A DNA stretch of 64,000 nucleotides from Pseudomonas frederiksbergensis (GTDB taxonomy: Bacteria; Pseudomonadota; Gammaproteobacteria; Pseudomonadales; Pseudomonadaceae): NCBI RefSeq assembly GCF_035751725.1, contig NZ_CP142104.1, positions 3,162,001 to 3,226,000 on the forward strand, read 5' to 3'. This document shows, in pieces, positions 51,634 to 62,204 of the stretch (within the stretch, counting starts at the first letter, position 1; each line of letters starts with the position of its first letter). A program made the translations under genes and the position numbers. Under the pieces are notes generated by a model. The model saw only the letters and a program-made list of their open reading frames with translations. It did no database searches and had not been told where the DNA came from.

Positions 51634-52395
51634 TCAGTTCGCGGCAGCCTGCGCCTCAACCAGTTGCGTCCACAATGCCGGGGCACCGGCGGACTTGGCG
51701 ATCGCTTCCAGACGCGCGGCATGCTCGGCCAGGTCGCTCTCGCTGGCGCGGATGATCCGGGCTGGCTTGCGGTCCGCCGGCAAGCGACGAATTTCCGTGG
51801 CCTGGTTGCCCGAGCCTTCACCTGTCCCGTTGCCGTCCGAGGCATTGCCGGCCAGTGACAGGCTGGTTTGCCCGCCGGTCATGGTCAGGTAGACGTCGGC
51901 GAGGATTTCGGAGTCGAGCAAGGCGCCGTGCAATTCACGACCGGAGTTGTCGACACCATAGCGCTTGCACAAGGCGTCGAGGCTGTTGCGCTGCCCAGGA
52001 TGCCGCTCCCGGGCCATCATCAAGGTGTCGAGAATGGTGCAATGCCGGGTGATATCGGCGCGATCCTGCTGGCCCAGCAGGGCGAACTCATTGTTGATGA
52101 ACCCGACGTCGAACGCCGCGTTATGAATAATCAACTGCGCACCCTGGATGAATTCGAAGAACTCATCGGCCACCTCGGCGAAACGCGGCTTGCCCACCAG
52201 GAATTCATTGGTGATGCCGTGCACGCCGATGGCACCCTCGTCACTTTCGCGGTCCGGTTGCAGGTAAACGTGGAAATGACGACCGGTCAGGCGCCGGCCG
52301 ATCAGTTCGACACAGCCGATTTCAATAATCCGGTGACCGTCGGTCACCGGCATGCCGGTGGTTTCGGTATCCAGTACTACAGATCTGTTGGCCAT
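51634..52395 (-). CDS. dnaQ: DNA polymerase III epsilon subunit (proofreading 3'-5' exonuclease)
   Basis: 253 residues. Exonuclease motifs: ExoI VVLDTETTG (residues ~6-14), ExoII IIHNAAFDVGF and ExoIII in HGALLDSEILADVYL. It removes misincorporated bases within the replicative core and is bridged to alpha and theta by a C-terminal tail (~180-253), here Ser/Gly/Thr-rich. The rnhA-dnaQ order, with dnaQ downstream, is kept; 79 bp separate them. Confidence 0.95.
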   Translation of the reverse strand: MANRSVVLDTETTGMPVTDGHRIIEIGCVELIGRRLTGRHFHVYLQPDRESDEGAIGVHGITNEFLVGKPRFAEVADEFFEFIQGAQLIIHNAAFDVGFINNEFALLGQQDRADITRHCTILDTLMMARERHPGQRNSLDALCKRYGVDNSGRELHGALLDSEILADVYLTMTGGQTSLSLAGNASDGNGTGEGSGNQATEIRRLPADRKPARIIRASESDLAEHAARLEAIAKSAGAPALWTQLVEAQAAAN

Positions 52396-52474
52396 CAGTG
52401 TTCAGCTCTCAACGGGCAGTCTTGCAAAAGCGCGGATGGTAACACGCCCATACCGCATCCTGACGAGGTCGGGA

Positions 52475-52927
52475 TCAAGCCTGCTTATATCCGCGCACCT
52501 CATCCACGCCCCGGTTGGCCAACTGGTCGGCCCGTTCGTTGCCATGGTGGCCGACGTGCCCACGCACCCATTTCCACGTGACGTTGTGCCGGCTGACCTG
52601 CTCGTCCAGCAGTTTCCAGAGGTCGGCGTTCTTGACCGGTTCCTTTGCCGCCGTCTTCCAGCCGCGCTTCTTCCAGTTCGCCATCCACTCGTTGATGCCT
52701 TTCATCACATACTGCGAGTCGGTCACCAGCAGCACATCGCAAGGGCGCTTGAGCTCTTCCAGGCCGCGAATGGCCCCCATCAGTTCCATGCGGTTGTTGG
52801 TGGTATTGGCTTCGCCGCCCCAGAGCTCCTTTTCCACGCCCTTGAACACCAGCAACGCACCCCAGCCACCCGGGCCAGGGTTGCCCTTGCAGGCGCCATC
52901 AGTGAAAAGTTCTACGCTATCGCTCAT
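52475..52927 (-). CDS. rnhA: Ribonuclease HI
   Basis: 150 residues from ATG 52927. It cuts RNA in RNA-DNA hybrids. The catalytic residues fall at exactly the E. coli numbers: Asp10 ([11 protein letters not shown]), Glu48 ([10 protein letters not shown]), Asp70 (LVTDSQYV), His124 and Asp134 ([16 protein letters not shown]). The methyltransferase gene starts the same-strand group upstream, 86 bp away. Weak ribosome site. Confidence 0.96.
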   Translation of the reverse strand: MSDSVELFTDGACKGNPGPGGWGALLVFKGVEKELWGGEANTTNNRMELMGAIRGLEELKRPCDVLLVTDSQYVMKGINEWMANWKKRGWKTAAKEPVKNADLWKLLDEQVSRHNVTWKWVRGHVGHHGNERADQLANRGVDEVRGYKQA

Positions 52928-53013
52928 GCCAATCAATCCAAAAAAACAAAGGCCGCCGCCCGGGACCGATCAATGCCCGGAGCCGGATACGGCCAGAACC
53001 ATCAGAAAAAGGC

Positions 53014-53772
53014 TTACGGCTCGATGTGACGCCGATTGACCTTGGCCATCGGCAAGGGAATCAGCTTGCCCATCGGCTCACGTCGCGCCTGACGCACCGG
53101 ACGCAGCCCGACAGCGATCTTGCGCGCCACCAATAGATAGAAGCCGCCGCCGGACAATTGCCAGGCACCCGCCTTGCGCTCCCAGCCGGCCAATCGGGCC
53201 TGCCACTTGGGCGACGCAAGCGGCGGACGATAGCACCCGAAGCGGCGTTTCTCCAGCGCGAAGCCCAGCAGGTTGAGCCAGTCGCCGACCCGCGAAGCCG
53301 AAATGCAACGGGCCTGGCGCAATGCGTCGCTGGCGAACACATGACGCAACCCCCAACTGCTCCAGGGATTGATGCCGATGATCAACAGATGCCCCCCGGG
53401 CCGCACGCTGCTGGCGGCCTCACGGAGCAATCCATGAGGCGACAGGCAGAAATCCAGCCCGTGCTGCATCACCACCACATCGGCGGCATGCTCGCTCAAC
53501 GGCCAGGCCTGCTCTTCGCAAACGATTTCGACGCCCGGCAATGGCGCCCCCAGGCGGACATTGCGCTGGACCTGGGGCGCCGACGGCGGTGTTTGCGCCG
53601 ACGGACCGTAATGCACCAGGTAGCCGCCAAAGAACCGGCCCAGCTCGTCTTCGAGCATGCGCCGCTCTTCTTCCAGCAGAAATTGCCCGACAGGGGAGGA
53701 CAGCCACTCTCGGGCGGAGCTGATCAACGCCAGCCAGTCAGGATCGGCCTGAGCGAACGCTTCATCGGTCAT
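53014..53772 (-). CDS. SAM-dependent methyltransferase (YafS-like)
   Basis: 252 residues from ATG 53772 with GGAGA upstream. A class I methyltransferase of the small type found between gloB and rnhA in many gammaproteobacteria. The SAM-binding region is divergent at motif I (the usual ExGxG is not obvious) but the later strands are clear: [23 protein letters not shown] and [23 protein letters not shown]. The target is unknown. It is divergent from gloB with a 65-bp shared leader. Confidence 0.82.
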   Translation of the reverse strand: MTDEAFAQADPDWLALISSAREWLSSPVGQFLLEEERRMLEDELGRFFGGYLVHYGPSAQTPPSAPQVQRNVRLGAPLPGVEIVCEEQAWPLSEHAADVVVMQHGLDFCLSPHGLLREAASSVRPGGHLLIIGINPWSSWGLRHVFASDALRQARCISASRVGDWLNLLGFALEKRRFGCYRPPLASPKWQARLAGWERKAGAWQLSGGGFYLLVARKIAVGLRPVRQARREPMGKLIPLPMAKVNRRHIEP

Positions 53773-53837
53773 TGCATTCTCCAACGCGCCAGGAAGTTCT
53801 AAGATGCGCCTTTGTTTTGAGCTTGGCGAATTCCACG

Positions 53838-54605
53838 ATGATACAGATCACTGCCCTGCCCGCGTTTACCGATAACTACATCTGGTTGTTACAGGATCAC
53901 TCGACGCAGCGCTGTGCCGTGGTCGACCCAGGCGATGCCGCGCCAGTGCAACACTGGCTCGACGCCCATCCGGACTGGATCTTGAGCGACATCCTGGTTA
54001 CTCACCATCACAATGACCATGTCGGCGGTGTCGCCGCGCTGAAAAATGCGACCCACGCCACCGTCTACGGCCCGGCCAGCGAAAACATCCCGGCGCGTGA
54101 CATCGCCCTGGGCGACAATGCGAAAGTCAACGTGCTGGGCCTGGATTTCGATGTCTACGCCGTCCCCGGCCACACGCTGGGGCATATCGCCTACTACCAC
54201 CGCGGCCTGTTGTTCTGCGGTGACACGCTGTTCGCTGCCGGTTGCGGCCGGCTCTTCGAGGGCACGCCCGAACAGATGCACCATTCCCTGAGCCGACTCG
54301 CCGCGCTCCCCGAAGATACGCTCGTCTACTGCACCCATGAATATACCTTGAGCAATCTGAAATTCGCCGCCGCCGTCGAACCGACCAATCCGGACGTTGT
54401 CGCCCGCCTGGAGAAAGTCAACCAGCAGCGCGGCCAGGGCATCATCACCCTGCCTTCGACCCTGGCGCTGGAAAAACTCACCAATCCGTTTTTGCGCACG
54501 ACTGAAACATCCGTTAAACAAAAAGCAGACGAACGGAACGGCCAGCGAAACCAGACGCCGAGTGAGGTTTTTGCGGCCTTGAGGGCCTGGAAAGATAAGT
54601 TCTAA
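53838..54605 (+). CDS. gloB: Hydroxyacylglutathione hydrolase (glyoxalase II)
   Basis: 255 residues from ATG 53838. It hydrolyses S-lactoylglutathione to D-lactate and glutathione, the second step of methylglyoxal detoxification. The metallo-beta-lactamase motif [10 protein letters not shown] (residues ~55-64) holds the two metals, with later ligands in PGHTLGH, FCGDTLF and CTHEYT. C-terminal glutathione-binding basic residues are in the KQKADERNG region. Divergent from the methyltransferase; mltD follows with its own promoter. Confidence 0.95.
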   Translation: MIQITALPAFTDNYIWLLQDHSTQRCAVVDPGDAAPVQHWLDAHPDWILSDILVTHHHNDHVGGVAALKNATHATVYGPASENIPARDIALGDNAKVNVLGLDFDVYAVPGHTLGHIAYYHRGLLFCGDTLFAAGCGRLFEGTPEQMHHSLSRLAALPEDTLVYCTHEYTLSNLKFAAAVEPTNPDVVARLEKVNQQRGQGIITLPSTLALEKLTNPFLRTTETSVKQKADERNGQRNQTPSEVFAALRAWKDKF

Positions 54606-54640
54606 GGCAGCTACCGATTGATACAAAAATTCTGAATGGT

Positions 54641-54668
54641 TGACCTGTTGGGGTGCGCTTCCTAGAAT
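54641..54668 (+). promoter_or_regulatory. Sigma70-type promoter of mltD
   Basis: TTGACC (54641-54646), a 16-bp spacer and TAGAAT (54663-54668), 36 bp before the mltD ATG. One of the clearest promoters in the window. Confidence 0.65.
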
Positions 54669-54704
54669 CGGCCGACATTTTTGCCCGGAACTTACTTCCA
54701 GCCA

Positions 54705-56153
54705 ATGTCGTCATCTATTCGCAGGTCCGTCCAGTCAGACACACTGACCCGCTTGGCCCAGGCCATCGCGGTGGCTGTGTCCGCCACGCTGGCGGGCTGT
54801 CAGAGCACCGGCCAGGTGCCACAGAACGATGCTGCGCATAAGCCGAATGTCGCCGCGCGGGCCAAGCAAAAACCCGTATGGCTCACGGAAAAGCCCGCCC
54901 CCCAAGTGCCCCAGGACGTGTGGGAGCGCATGCGCCAGGGCTTCCAGCTCCAGGAAACCGCCGGCGTAAACCCGCGCATCGAGCAGCAGCGCCTGTGGTT
55001 CGCCAGCAACCCGTCGTTCCTGGAGAACGCCGGCGAGCGCGGCAGCTTGTACATCCATTACATCGTCGAGCGCCTGGAAGAACGCAACATGCCGCTGGAG
55101 CTGGCGCTGTTGCCGGTGATCGAAAGCGCCTACAACCCGATGGCCTATTCCCGGGCCAACGCGGTGGGACTGTGGCAGTTCATCCCCTCCACCGGGCGCT
55201 ATTTCAACCTGCGCCAGACCCGTTTCTACGACGGCCGTCGTGACATTACCGCGTCCACAACGGCCGCGATGGATTACCTGACACGCCTGCACGACATGTT
55301 CAACGGCGACTGGCTGCTGGCGCTGGCGGCCTATAATGCCGGTGAAGGCACGGTCAGCCGCGCCATCGAACGCAACGAGAAGCTTGGCCTGCCCACCGAC
55401 TACTGGAACCTGCCGCTGCCCAGCGAAACCCAGGCCTATGTGCCGAAACTGCTGGCGCTGTCCCAGGTCGTCCTGGCTCCCGACGCCTATGGCGTGAACC
55501 TCAACCCGATCGCCAACGAACCGTACTTCCAGGTTGTCGAGATCAACCAGCGCATGGACCTGTCGAAGGTCGCGGCGGTAGCGAATATCGACGAGGACGA
55601 GCTGTTCCAGCTCAACCCGGCATTCAAGCAACGCACCACCATCGACGGCCCGCAACACTTGCTGGTCCCGACGTCCAAGGCTCAATTGCTGACCGCTAGC
55701 CTCTCGACCATGCGCCCGGAAGAACTGATCAGCCCCCGCTCGCTCAAGCCGGTCTTCGAAACCGCCGACGACAGCGAAGTGGAAGGGGCCAGGCGCACCT
55801 ACCGTGTCAAGCGCGGCGACAACCTGGCCCGGATAGCCAAGGCCAACAATGTCCAGACCAAGGACCTGCAACGCTGGAACAAACTCAGCGGCAACAAGCT
55901 CAAGGTTGGTCAGACCCTGGTGATGCAGGACGCCAAGGCCAGCAAGGCGAGCGGCAAGCGAATCAACACCGTCGTGGCCGCAAAGGGCAAGGAGCAAAAG
56001 AAGCAGACCCAATACAAGGTCAAGCAGGGCGACTCGCTATACGTCGTCGCCAAGCGCTTCAATGTCGAAATGCAACACCTCAAGCGCTGGAATCCGCGCA
56101 TGGGCAAGGCGCTCAAGCCTGGGCAGATGCTGACGGTCTATTCCCCACATTGA
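54705..56153 (+). CDS. mltD: Membrane-bound lytic murein transglycosylase D
   Basis: 482 residues from ATG 54705. A lipobox LAGC near residue 33 anchors it in the outer membrane. The SLT domain carries the catalytic Glu in LLPVIESAYNPMAYSRANAVGLWQF and the AAYNAGEGTVSRAI motif. Two LysM repeats at the C-terminus (TYRVKRGDNLARIAKANNV; QYKVKQGDSLYVVAKRFNV) bind peptidoglycan. It cleaves glycan strands to 1,6-anhydromuropeptides. TTG 54681 is in frame but adds no ribosome site. A REPIN-like repeat follows. Confidence 0.94.
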   Translation: MSSSIRRSVQSDTLTRLAQAIAVAVSATLAGCQSTGQVPQNDAAHKPNVAARAKQKPVWLTEKPAPQVPQDVWERMRQGFQLQETAGVNPRIEQQRLWFASNPSFLENAGERGSLYIHYIVERLEERNMPLELALLPVIESAYNPMAYSRANAVGLWQFIPSTGRYFNLRQTRFYDGRRDITASTTAAMDYLTRLHDMFNGDWLLALAAYNAGEGTVSRAIERNEKLGLPTDYWNLPLPSETQAYVPKLLALSQVVLAPDAYGVNLNPIANEPYFQVVEINQRMDLSKVAAVANIDEDELFQLNPAFKQRTTIDGPQHLLVPTSKAQLLTASLSTMRPEELISPRSLKPVFETADDSEVEGARRTYRVKRGDNLARIAKANNVQTKDLQRWNKLSGNKLKVGQTLVMQDAKASKASGKRINTVVAAKGKEQKKQTQYKVKQGDSLYVVAKRFNVEMQHLKRWNPRMGKALKPGQMLTVYSPH

Positions 56154-56179
56154 CACTGGGGTTCCTGTAGCTAGGGGCT

Positions 56180-56307
56180 TGTTGTGGCGAGGGGATTTAT
56201 CCCCGCTGGGGCGCGAAGCGGCCCTAAAACCTGACAACTCGGTGTATCAGATAGATCCAGGGGGGCTGCTTCGCAGCCCAGCGGGGATAAATCCCCTCGC
56301 CACAACA
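56180..56307. repeat. REPIN-like composite repeat with 31-bp inverted arms
   Basis: Arms 56180-56210 and 56277-56307 are perfect 31-bp reverse complements (core GTGGCGAGGGGATTTATCCC). Two smaller hairpins lie inside, one near 56211-56226 (GCGCGAAGCGGCC type) and one at 56265-56281 (GGCTGCTTCGCAGCC). This is the two-REP inverted layout of a REPIN. It fills most of 56154-56421 between mltD and the yej operon. Confidence 0.85.
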
Positions 56308-56421
56308 GCCTACTACCCAGTAGGTATCACTGCCTACACAAGCTCCCGACTTTTTCCCGTCGATACAAGCTGTTACTGTACAGGCCATAAAAGCCCAAGC
56401 CGCCTGGATCGGATCCCAGAC

Positions 56422-58254
56422 TTGATACGTCCCCTCCTCCTGCTCCTGATCAGCCTGGCATCGAGCCCTGCCGCCTACGCCACCATCAGCGAAAGCCATG
56501 GCTATGCCCAGTTCGGCACGCTCAAGTACCCGGCCCGATTCACCCACTTCGACTGGGTCAACCCGCAAGCGCCCAAGGGCGGTACCTTGCGGGTCATGGC
56601 ATTCGGCACGTTCGACACACTGAACCCCTACACCTTCAAGGGCAGCAGCCCGGTTTCCACGGCGAATTTCCTGCAATACGGCATCAATGAGCTGAACGAG
56701 CCGCTGATGGTCGGCACGGGCCAATACGCGCCGTCCGGTGATGAGCCCACCTCAAGCTACGGCCTGATCGCCCAGTCGGTTGAGTACAGCGAGGACCGCA
56801 GCTGGGTGGTGTTCAACCTGCGGCCCGAAGCGCGCTTCCATGATGGCGTGCCGATCACGGCCTATGACGTCGCGTTCTCCTACCGGACGTTGCTCAAGGA
56901 TGGCCACCCACAATATCGGACCAACCTGCAGGAAGTGCTGCGGGTCGACGTTCTCAATCCGTTGAAGATCCGTTTCGTGTTCAAGCGCTCGGGCAACCCC
57001 CTGCTGATCCTGCGCCTGGGCGAACTGCCGGTGTTGCCGCAGCATTACTGGAAAGACCGCGATTTCAAGGCCACCACCTTCGAACCGCCACTGGGCAGCG
57101 GCCCCTACCGCATCACCAAAGTGCAGCCAGGCCGCCAATTGGTGTTCGAGCGAGTCAAGGACTACTGGGGCAAGGACCTGCCAGTCAATCGCGGCAAGTA
57201 CAACGTCGATCGAATGAACGTGGAGTTCTACCGCGACAGCGACGTCGCCTTCGAAGCCTTCAAGGCCGGCGAGTTCGATATCTACATCGAGCATCAGGCC
57301 AAGAACTGGGCCAACGGCTACAACTTCCCGGCGGTTAACCGGGGCGATGTGATCAAGGCGCAGATTCCCCATCGGATTCCGACCCAAACCCAGGGCCTGT
57401 TCATGAATACCCGGCGCGCCACGTTCGCCGAGATCAAGGTCCGTGAAGCCCTGGGGTTGATGTTCGATTTCCAGTGGACCAACCGCACACTGTTCAGCGG
57501 TGCCTACAAACGAACCCTCAGCTATTACCCCAACAGCGAATTCTCTGCCACTGGCCTGCCTGTCGGCCACGAATGGCTGCTGCTCAAACCTTATCGCGAG
57601 CAACTGCCGCCCCGATTGCTGACCGAGCCCTTCAGCCTGCCCGAAACCGACGGTCGCGGCATCCCACGGGAAACCCTGCGCAGAGCCTTGGGCCTGCTGA
57701 AGGAAGCCGGCTGGACGCTCCACGGCCAGCACCTGCTGAACGCCGATAGCCAACCGTTGCGCTTCGAGATCCTGCTGGTGAACCCGAACCTGGAGCGCAT
57801 CCTGCAGCCCTACGTCGAGAACCTCGCCAGCATCGGCGTCCAGGCCCGCCTGCGCACGGTGGACCGCGCCCAGTACAAACAGCGCCTGGACCAGTTCGAC
57901 TTCGACATGATCCTGCTGACCCTGGGCCAGACGCTCAGCCCAGGTCTTGAGCAGTGGCAGTATTTCCACTCCAGCCAGGTCGGGATCAAGGGCAGCAAGA
58001 ACTATGCGGGGATCGCCAACCCGGTTGTCGACCATCTGCTGGAAAAACTGCTCGCCGCCCAGACCCGCGATGAGCAGGTCGCCGCTGGCAAAGCCCTGGA
58101 CCGTGTGTTGCTATGGCAGCACTACTGCATTCCCAACTGGTATATCAATTATCATCGCCTGGCGTACCGCAACCGGTTCGCCTTTGTCACTACGCCGCCC
58201 TATACCCTGGGCTTGAGCGCCTGGTGGCTGAAATCTTCGGAGAAAGATCAATGA
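56422..58254 (+). CDS. yejA: Peptide ABC transporter substrate-binding protein (YejA-like), first copy
   Basis: 610 residues from TTG 56422, the point where a signal peptide begins (LIRPLLLLLISLASSPAAYA); the frame upstream runs through REP sequence. Family 5 solute-binding protein: FDTLNPYTFKGSSPVSTANF, WVVFNLRPEARFHDGVPITAYDVAFSYRTL, and [17 protein letters not shown], typical of YejA. It captures peptides (microcin C-like or other oligopeptides) in the periplasm for the permeases YejB and YejE. It overlaps the second copy by 4 bp. Confidence 0.88.
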   Translation: MIRPLLLLLISLASSPAAYATISESHGYAQFGTLKYPARFTHFDWVNPQAPKGGTLRVMAFGTFDTLNPYTFKGSSPVSTANFLQYGINELNEPLMVGTGQYAPSGDEPTSSYGLIAQSVEYSEDRSWVVFNLRPEARFHDGVPITAYDVAFSYRTLLKDGHPQYRTNLQEVLRVDVLNPLKIRFVFKRSGNPLLILRLGELPVLPQHYWKDRDFKATTFEPPLGSGPYRITKVQPGRQLVFERVKDYWGKDLPVNRGKYNVDRMNVEFYRDSDVAFEAFKAGEFDIYIEHQAKNWANGYNFPAVNRGDVIKAQIPHRIPTQTQGLFMNTRRATFAEIKVREALGLMFDFQWTNRTLFSGAYKRTLSYYPNSEFSATGLPVGHEWLLLKPYREQLPPRLLTEPFSLPETDGRGIPRETLRRALGLLKEAGWTLHGQHLLNADSQPLRFEILLVNPNLERILQPYVENLASIGVQARLRTVDRAQYKQRLDQFDFDMILLTLGQTLSPGLEQWQYFHSSQVGIKGSKNYAGIANPVVDHLLEKLLAAQTRDEQVAAGKALDRVLLWQHYCIPNWYINYHRLAYRNRFAFVTTPPYTLGLSAWWLKSSEKDQ

Positions 58255-60104
58255 AGCCTATACGCGCCCTGCTCCTGCAGGCCGGCAGCCTGTTGTTCGC
58301 CGGGCTGGCCTGCGCCGCGCCGCAGCATGCCGTGACCCTGTACAACGAGCCGCCGAAATACCCGGCCGATTTCAAGCATTTCGATTATGTGAACCCCGAT
58401 GCCCCCAAGGGAGGGGTTTTTCGCCAGGGCGGGTTTGGCGGCTTCGACAGTCTCAACCCGTTCATCAGCAAAGGCGTACCGGCCGACGACATCGGCCTGA
58501 TCTATGACACGCTGGCCAAGCAAGGCCTGGACGAACCCTTCACCGAGTATGGCCTGGTCGCGGAAAAAATCGAGAAAGCCCCGGACAACGGCTGGGTGCG
58601 TTTCTATCTGCGCCCCGAAGCCCGCTTCAACGATGGCCACCCGGTCCGCGCCGAGGACGTGGTGTTCAGCTTCCAGACGTTGACCAAGGACGGCGCCCCG
58701 ATGTTTCGCGGCTATTACAACGACGTCGCCGAAGTCATCGCCGAAGAACCGCTCAAGGTCCTGTTCAAGTTCAAGCACACCAACAATCGCGAGCTGCCAT
58801 TGATCCTCGGACAATTGCCCGTCCTGCCCAAGCACTGGTGGGCCAGCCGGGACTTCAGCAAGGGCAACCTTGAAATCCCCTTGGGCAGTGGCCCGTACAG
58901 GGTCGCCGAAGTGAAGGCCGGTCGCTCGATCCGCTACGAGCGGGTGAAGGATTATTGGGGCAAGGATCTGCCGGTCAATCGCGGCTTCTACAATTTCGAT
59001 GTGCTGGTCACCGACTACTACCGCGACAACACCGTGGCCGTCGAGGCGTTGAAAGCCGGACAGTTCGATTACTGGCTCGAAATGACTGCGAAAAACTGGG
59101 CCAACGCCTACAACGTCCCCGCCGTGACCGAAGGCCGGCTGATCAAGGAACAGATCCCCAACGGCAATCCCACCGGCATGCAAGGCTTTATCTACAACCT
59201 GCGCCGGCCGATCTTCCAGGATATGCGGGTGCGCAAGGCCTTGAGCCTGCTGTTCGATTTCGAATGGACCAACAAGCAACTCTTCAACGGGGCCTACGCC
59301 CGTACCCGCAGCTACTTCGAGAATTCGGAGATGGCCGCCACTGGCCTGCCTGGCGAAGATGAACTGGAGATTCTCGCCCCCCTGCGCGGCAAGATCCCCG
59401 AGCAGGTCTTCACCGAAGCCTTCCAGGCTCCGATGTGCGACGGCAGCGGGATGATCCGCGACCAACAGCGCAAGGCCTATCAACTGCTGCAAGAAGCCGG
59501 CTGGCGCATCGTCGACGACAGGATGGTCGATGCCCAGGGCAAACCGGTAGTGCTCGAATTCCTGCTGGCCCAAACCGACTTCGAGCGGGTCCTGCTGCCG
59601 TTCAAGCGCAACCTGAGTGACCTGGGCATCGAACTGGTGATCCGCCGCGTCGATGTATCCCAATACATCAACCGCGTGCGTTCCCGGGACTTCGACCTGG
59701 TAGTGGGCAGCTTCCCGCAATCCAGTTCGCCGGGTAACGAGCAGAGAGAGTTCTGGATGTCCGCCGCGGCCGACAAGCCTGGCAGCCGCAACACCATGGG
59801 CCTGAAAGACCCAGCCGTCGACCAGTTGGTAGAACAGTTGATCAACGCCGATTCGCGCAAGAGCCTGGTGGCACACGCCCGGGCGCTCGACCGAGTGTTG
59901 CAGTGGGGCTACTACGTGATTCCCAACTGGCACATCAAGACCTGGCGCGTCGCCTATTGGAACCACATCGGCCATCCGAAAGTCACGCCAACCTACGACA
60001 TCGGCACCACCACCTGGTGGGTCAAGCCGGAGATCAAGCCAGCCGATGAAGTAGAGAAGCAGGTCATCGAGCAGCATATCGCCGCCCCTGCGAGCGTGGA
60101 GTAA
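58251..60104 (+). CDS. Peptide ABC transporter substrate-binding protein (YejA-like), second copy
   Basis: 617 residues from ATG 58251, with GGAGAAAG upstream, overlapping the first copy's stop. Signal peptide [22 protein letters not shown]. Collinear with the first copy at about half identity by eye ([68 protein letters not shown]), so an old tandem duplication. The two probably bind different peptides and share one permease. It is followed by yejB at 4 bp. Confidence 0.9.
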   Translation: MKPIRALLLQAGSLLFAGLACAAPQHAVTLYNEPPKYPADFKHFDYVNPDAPKGGVFRQGGFGGFDSLNPFISKGVPADDIGLIYDTLAKQGLDEPFTEYGLVAEKIEKAPDNGWVRFYLRPEARFNDGHPVRAEDVVFSFQTLTKDGAPMFRGYYNDVAEVIAEEPLKVLFKFKHTNNRELPLILGQLPVLPKHWWASRDFSKGNLEIPLGSGPYRVAEVKAGRSIRYERVKDYWGKDLPVNRGFYNFDVLVTDYYRDNTVAVEALKAGQFDYWLEMTAKNWANAYNVPAVTEGRLIKEQIPNGNPTGMQGFIYNLRRPIFQDMRVRKALSLLFDFEWTNKQLFNGAYARTRSYFENSEMAATGLPGEDELEILAPLRGKIPEQVFTEAFQAPMCDGSGMIRDQQRKAYQLLQEAGWRIVDDRMVDAQGKPVVLEFLLAQTDFERVLLPFKRNLSDLGIELVIRRVDVSQYINRVRSRDFDLVVGSFPQSSSPGNEQREFWMSAAADKPGSRNTMGLKDPAVDQLVEQLINADSRKSLVAHARALDRVLQWGYYVIPNWHIKTWRVAYWNHIGHPKVTPTYDIGTTTWWVKPEIKPADEVEKQVIEQHIAAPASVE

Positions 60105-60108
60105 CCCG

Positions 60109-61182
60109 ATGCTGGCCTACATTTTTCGGCGGTTGCTGCTGATCATCCCGACCCTGTTCGGCATCTTGCTGATCAACTTCGTCATCATCCAGGCCGCGCC
60201 CGGCGGGCCGGTAGAGCAGATGATCGCCAAGCTCGAAGGCTTCGAAGGCGCTACCAGCCGCATTGCCGGCGGTGGTGCCGAAGTGTCGGTGGCCGGTTCC
60301 TCCTACCGCGGTGCCCAGGGCCTGGACCCGGCGCTGGTCAAGGAAATCGAACGCATGTACGGCTTCGACAAGTCGGCGCCCGAACGCCTGTGGATCATGA
60401 TCAAGAATTATGCGCGCCTGGACTTCGGCGACAGCTTTTTCCGTGACGCCAAGGTCATCGACCTGATCAAGGAAAAGATGCCGGTGTCCATTTCGTTGGG
60501 GCTGTGGAGCACCCTCATCATGTACCTGGTCTCGATCCCCCTGGGGATCGCCAAGGCCACGCGGCATGGCAGCCATTTCGATGTCTGGACCAGCTCGGCC
60601 ATCATCGTCGGCTACGCGATCCCATCATTCCTGTTCGCCATCCTGCTGATCGTGGTGTTTGCAGGCGGCAGCTATTTCGATTGGTTTCCACTGCGGGGGC
60701 TGACGTCCAACAATTTCGACGAGCTGACCCTGGGGGGCAAGATACTCGATTACTTCTGGCACCTGGCCTTGCCGGTGACCGCCCTGGTGATCGGCAACTT
60801 CGCCACCATGACCCTGCTGACCAAGAACAGTTTCCTCGACGAAATCAACAAGCAATACGTGGTCACCGCCAAGGCCAAGGGCCTGACCCGCCATCGAGTG
60901 CTCTACGGCCATGTCTTCCGCAACGCCATGCTGCTGGTGATCGCCGGTTTCCCGTCTGCCTTCATCGGGATCTTCTTCACCGGCTCGCTGCTGGTGGAAG
61001 TGATCTTTTCCCTCGACGGGCTGGGACTGATGAGTTTCGAAGCGGCCATCAACCGCGACTACCCCGTGGTATTTGGCACGCTGTTCATCTTCACCCTGCT
61101 GGGATTGGTGGTAAAACTGATCGGCGACCTGACCTACACCTTCGTCGATCCGCGCATCGATTTCGAAAGCCGGGAGCATTGA
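60109..61182 (+). CDS. yejB: Peptide ABC transporter permease YejB
   Basis: 357 residues, six membrane helices. TM1 [37 protein letters not shown] is the classic OppB/YejB start, and the cytoplasmic EAA loop is [23 protein letters not shown] (residues ~250-272), which contacts the ATPase. The insert after TM1 (~45-100) is characteristic of YejB. Its stop is 1 bp before yejE. Confidence 0.93.
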   Translation: MLAYIFRRLLLIIPTLFGILLINFVIIQAAPGGPVEQMIAKLEGFEGATSRIAGGGAEVSVAGSSYRGAQGLDPALVKEIERMYGFDKSAPERLWIMIKNYARLDFGDSFFRDAKVIDLIKEKMPVSISLGLWSTLIMYLVSIPLGIAKATRHGSHFDVWTSSAIIVGYAIPSFLFAILLIVVFAGGSYFDWFPLRGLTSNNFDELTLGGKILDYFWHLALPVTALVIGNFATMTLLTKNSFLDEINKQYVVTAKAKGLTRHRVLYGHVFRNAMLLVIAGFPSAFIGIFFTGSLLVEVIFSLDGLGLMSFEAAINRDYPVVFGTLFIFTLLGLVVKLIGDLTYTFVDPRIDFESREH

Positions 61183-61183
61183 G

Positions 61184-62203
61184 ATGAACCTGTCCCCTCT
61201 CAATCGCCGTCGTTTCGAACTGTTCAAGGCCAACAAGCGTGGCTGGTGGTCGCTGTGGCTGTTCCTGGTGCTGTTCGTGCTGAGCCTGGGCGCCGAGCTG
61301 ATTGCCAACGATAAGCCGCTTGTCGTGCATTACGACGACGGTTGGTACTTCCCGGCCCTCAAGCGCTACCCGGAAACCACCTTCGGCGGCGAGTTCCCGC
61401 TGGAGGCCAACTACAAGAGCCCGTACATCCGCGAGTTGCTGGCGGCCAAGGACGCCTGGGTGTTGTGGGCGCCTATTCCGTTCAGCTACCAGAGCATCAA
61501 CTACGACTTGAAAGTCCCGGCCCCGGCACCGCCCTCCTCGGTGAACTGGCTCGGCACCGACGATCAGGGCCGCGATGTGCTGGCCCGGGTCATCTACGGC
61601 TTTCGCATCTCGGTGCTGTTCGCGCTGACGTTGACGATACTCAGCTCGATCATCGGCGTGATCGCCGGTGCCCTGCAGGGCTTCTATGGCGGCTGGGTGG
61701 ATCTCGCCGGCCAGCGCTTCCTGGAGATCTGGTCCGGGTTGCCGGTGCTGTACCTGCTGATCATCCTCGCCAGTTTCGTCCAGCCGAACTTCTGGTGGCT
61801 GCTGGGCATCATGCTGTTGTTTTCCTGGATGAGCCTGGTGGACGTCGTGCGTGCCGAGTTCCTGCGCGGGCGCAACCTGGAATACGTGCGCGCCGCACGG
61901 GCGCTGGGCATGCAGGACGGCGCAATCATGTTCCGCCACATCCTGCCCAATGCCATGGTCTCGACCATGACGTTCATGCCGTTCATCCTCACGGGCGCCA
62001 TCGGCACCCTCACCGCCCTGGATTTCCTCGGCTTCGGCCTGCCGGCGGGCGCGCCGTCCCTGGGCGAATTGGTGGCCCAGGGCAAATCCAACCTCCAGGC
62101 GCCCTGGCTGGGCATCAGCGCTTTCGCGGTGCTGGCAATCATGCTGAGCCTGCTGGTGTTCATCGGCGAGTCCGCTCGCGATGCCTTCGATCCGAGGAAG
62201 TGA
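61184..62203 (+). CDS. yejE: Peptide ABC transporter permease YejE
   Basis: 339 residues. One N-terminal helix (WWSLWLFLVLFVLSLGAELIAND), a periplasmic insert, then five helices. The EAA loop is EYVRAARALGMQDGAIMFRHILPNAM near residues 226-247, and GTDDQGRDVLARVIYGFRISVLF is the OppC-type motif. It pairs with YejB. The gene starts 1 bp after yejB and ends 1 bp before yejF. Confidence 0.93.
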   Translation: MNLSPLNRRRFELFKANKRGWWSLWLFLVLFVLSLGAELIANDKPLVVHYDDGWYFPALKRYPETTFGGEFPLEANYKSPYIRELLAAKDAWVLWAPIPFSYQSINYDLKVPAPAPPSSVNWLGTDDQGRDVLARVIYGFRISVLFALTLTILSSIIGVIAGALQGFYGGWVDLAGQRFLEIWSGLPVLYLLIILASFVQPNFWWLLGIMLLFSWMSLVDVVRAEFLRGRNLEYVRAARALGMQDGAIMFRHILPNAMVSTMTFMPFILTGAIGTLTALDFLGFGLPAGAPSLGELVAQGKSNLQAPWLGISAFAVLAIMLSLLVFIGESARDAFDPRK

Positions 62204-62204
62204 T

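Noticed and set aside
58248-60077. 609-codon open frame on the minus strand opposite the second YejA-like gene
   Set aside because: GC-rich third positions keep the opposite frame open; its translation is low-complexity without a domain, and the plus gene is unambiguous.
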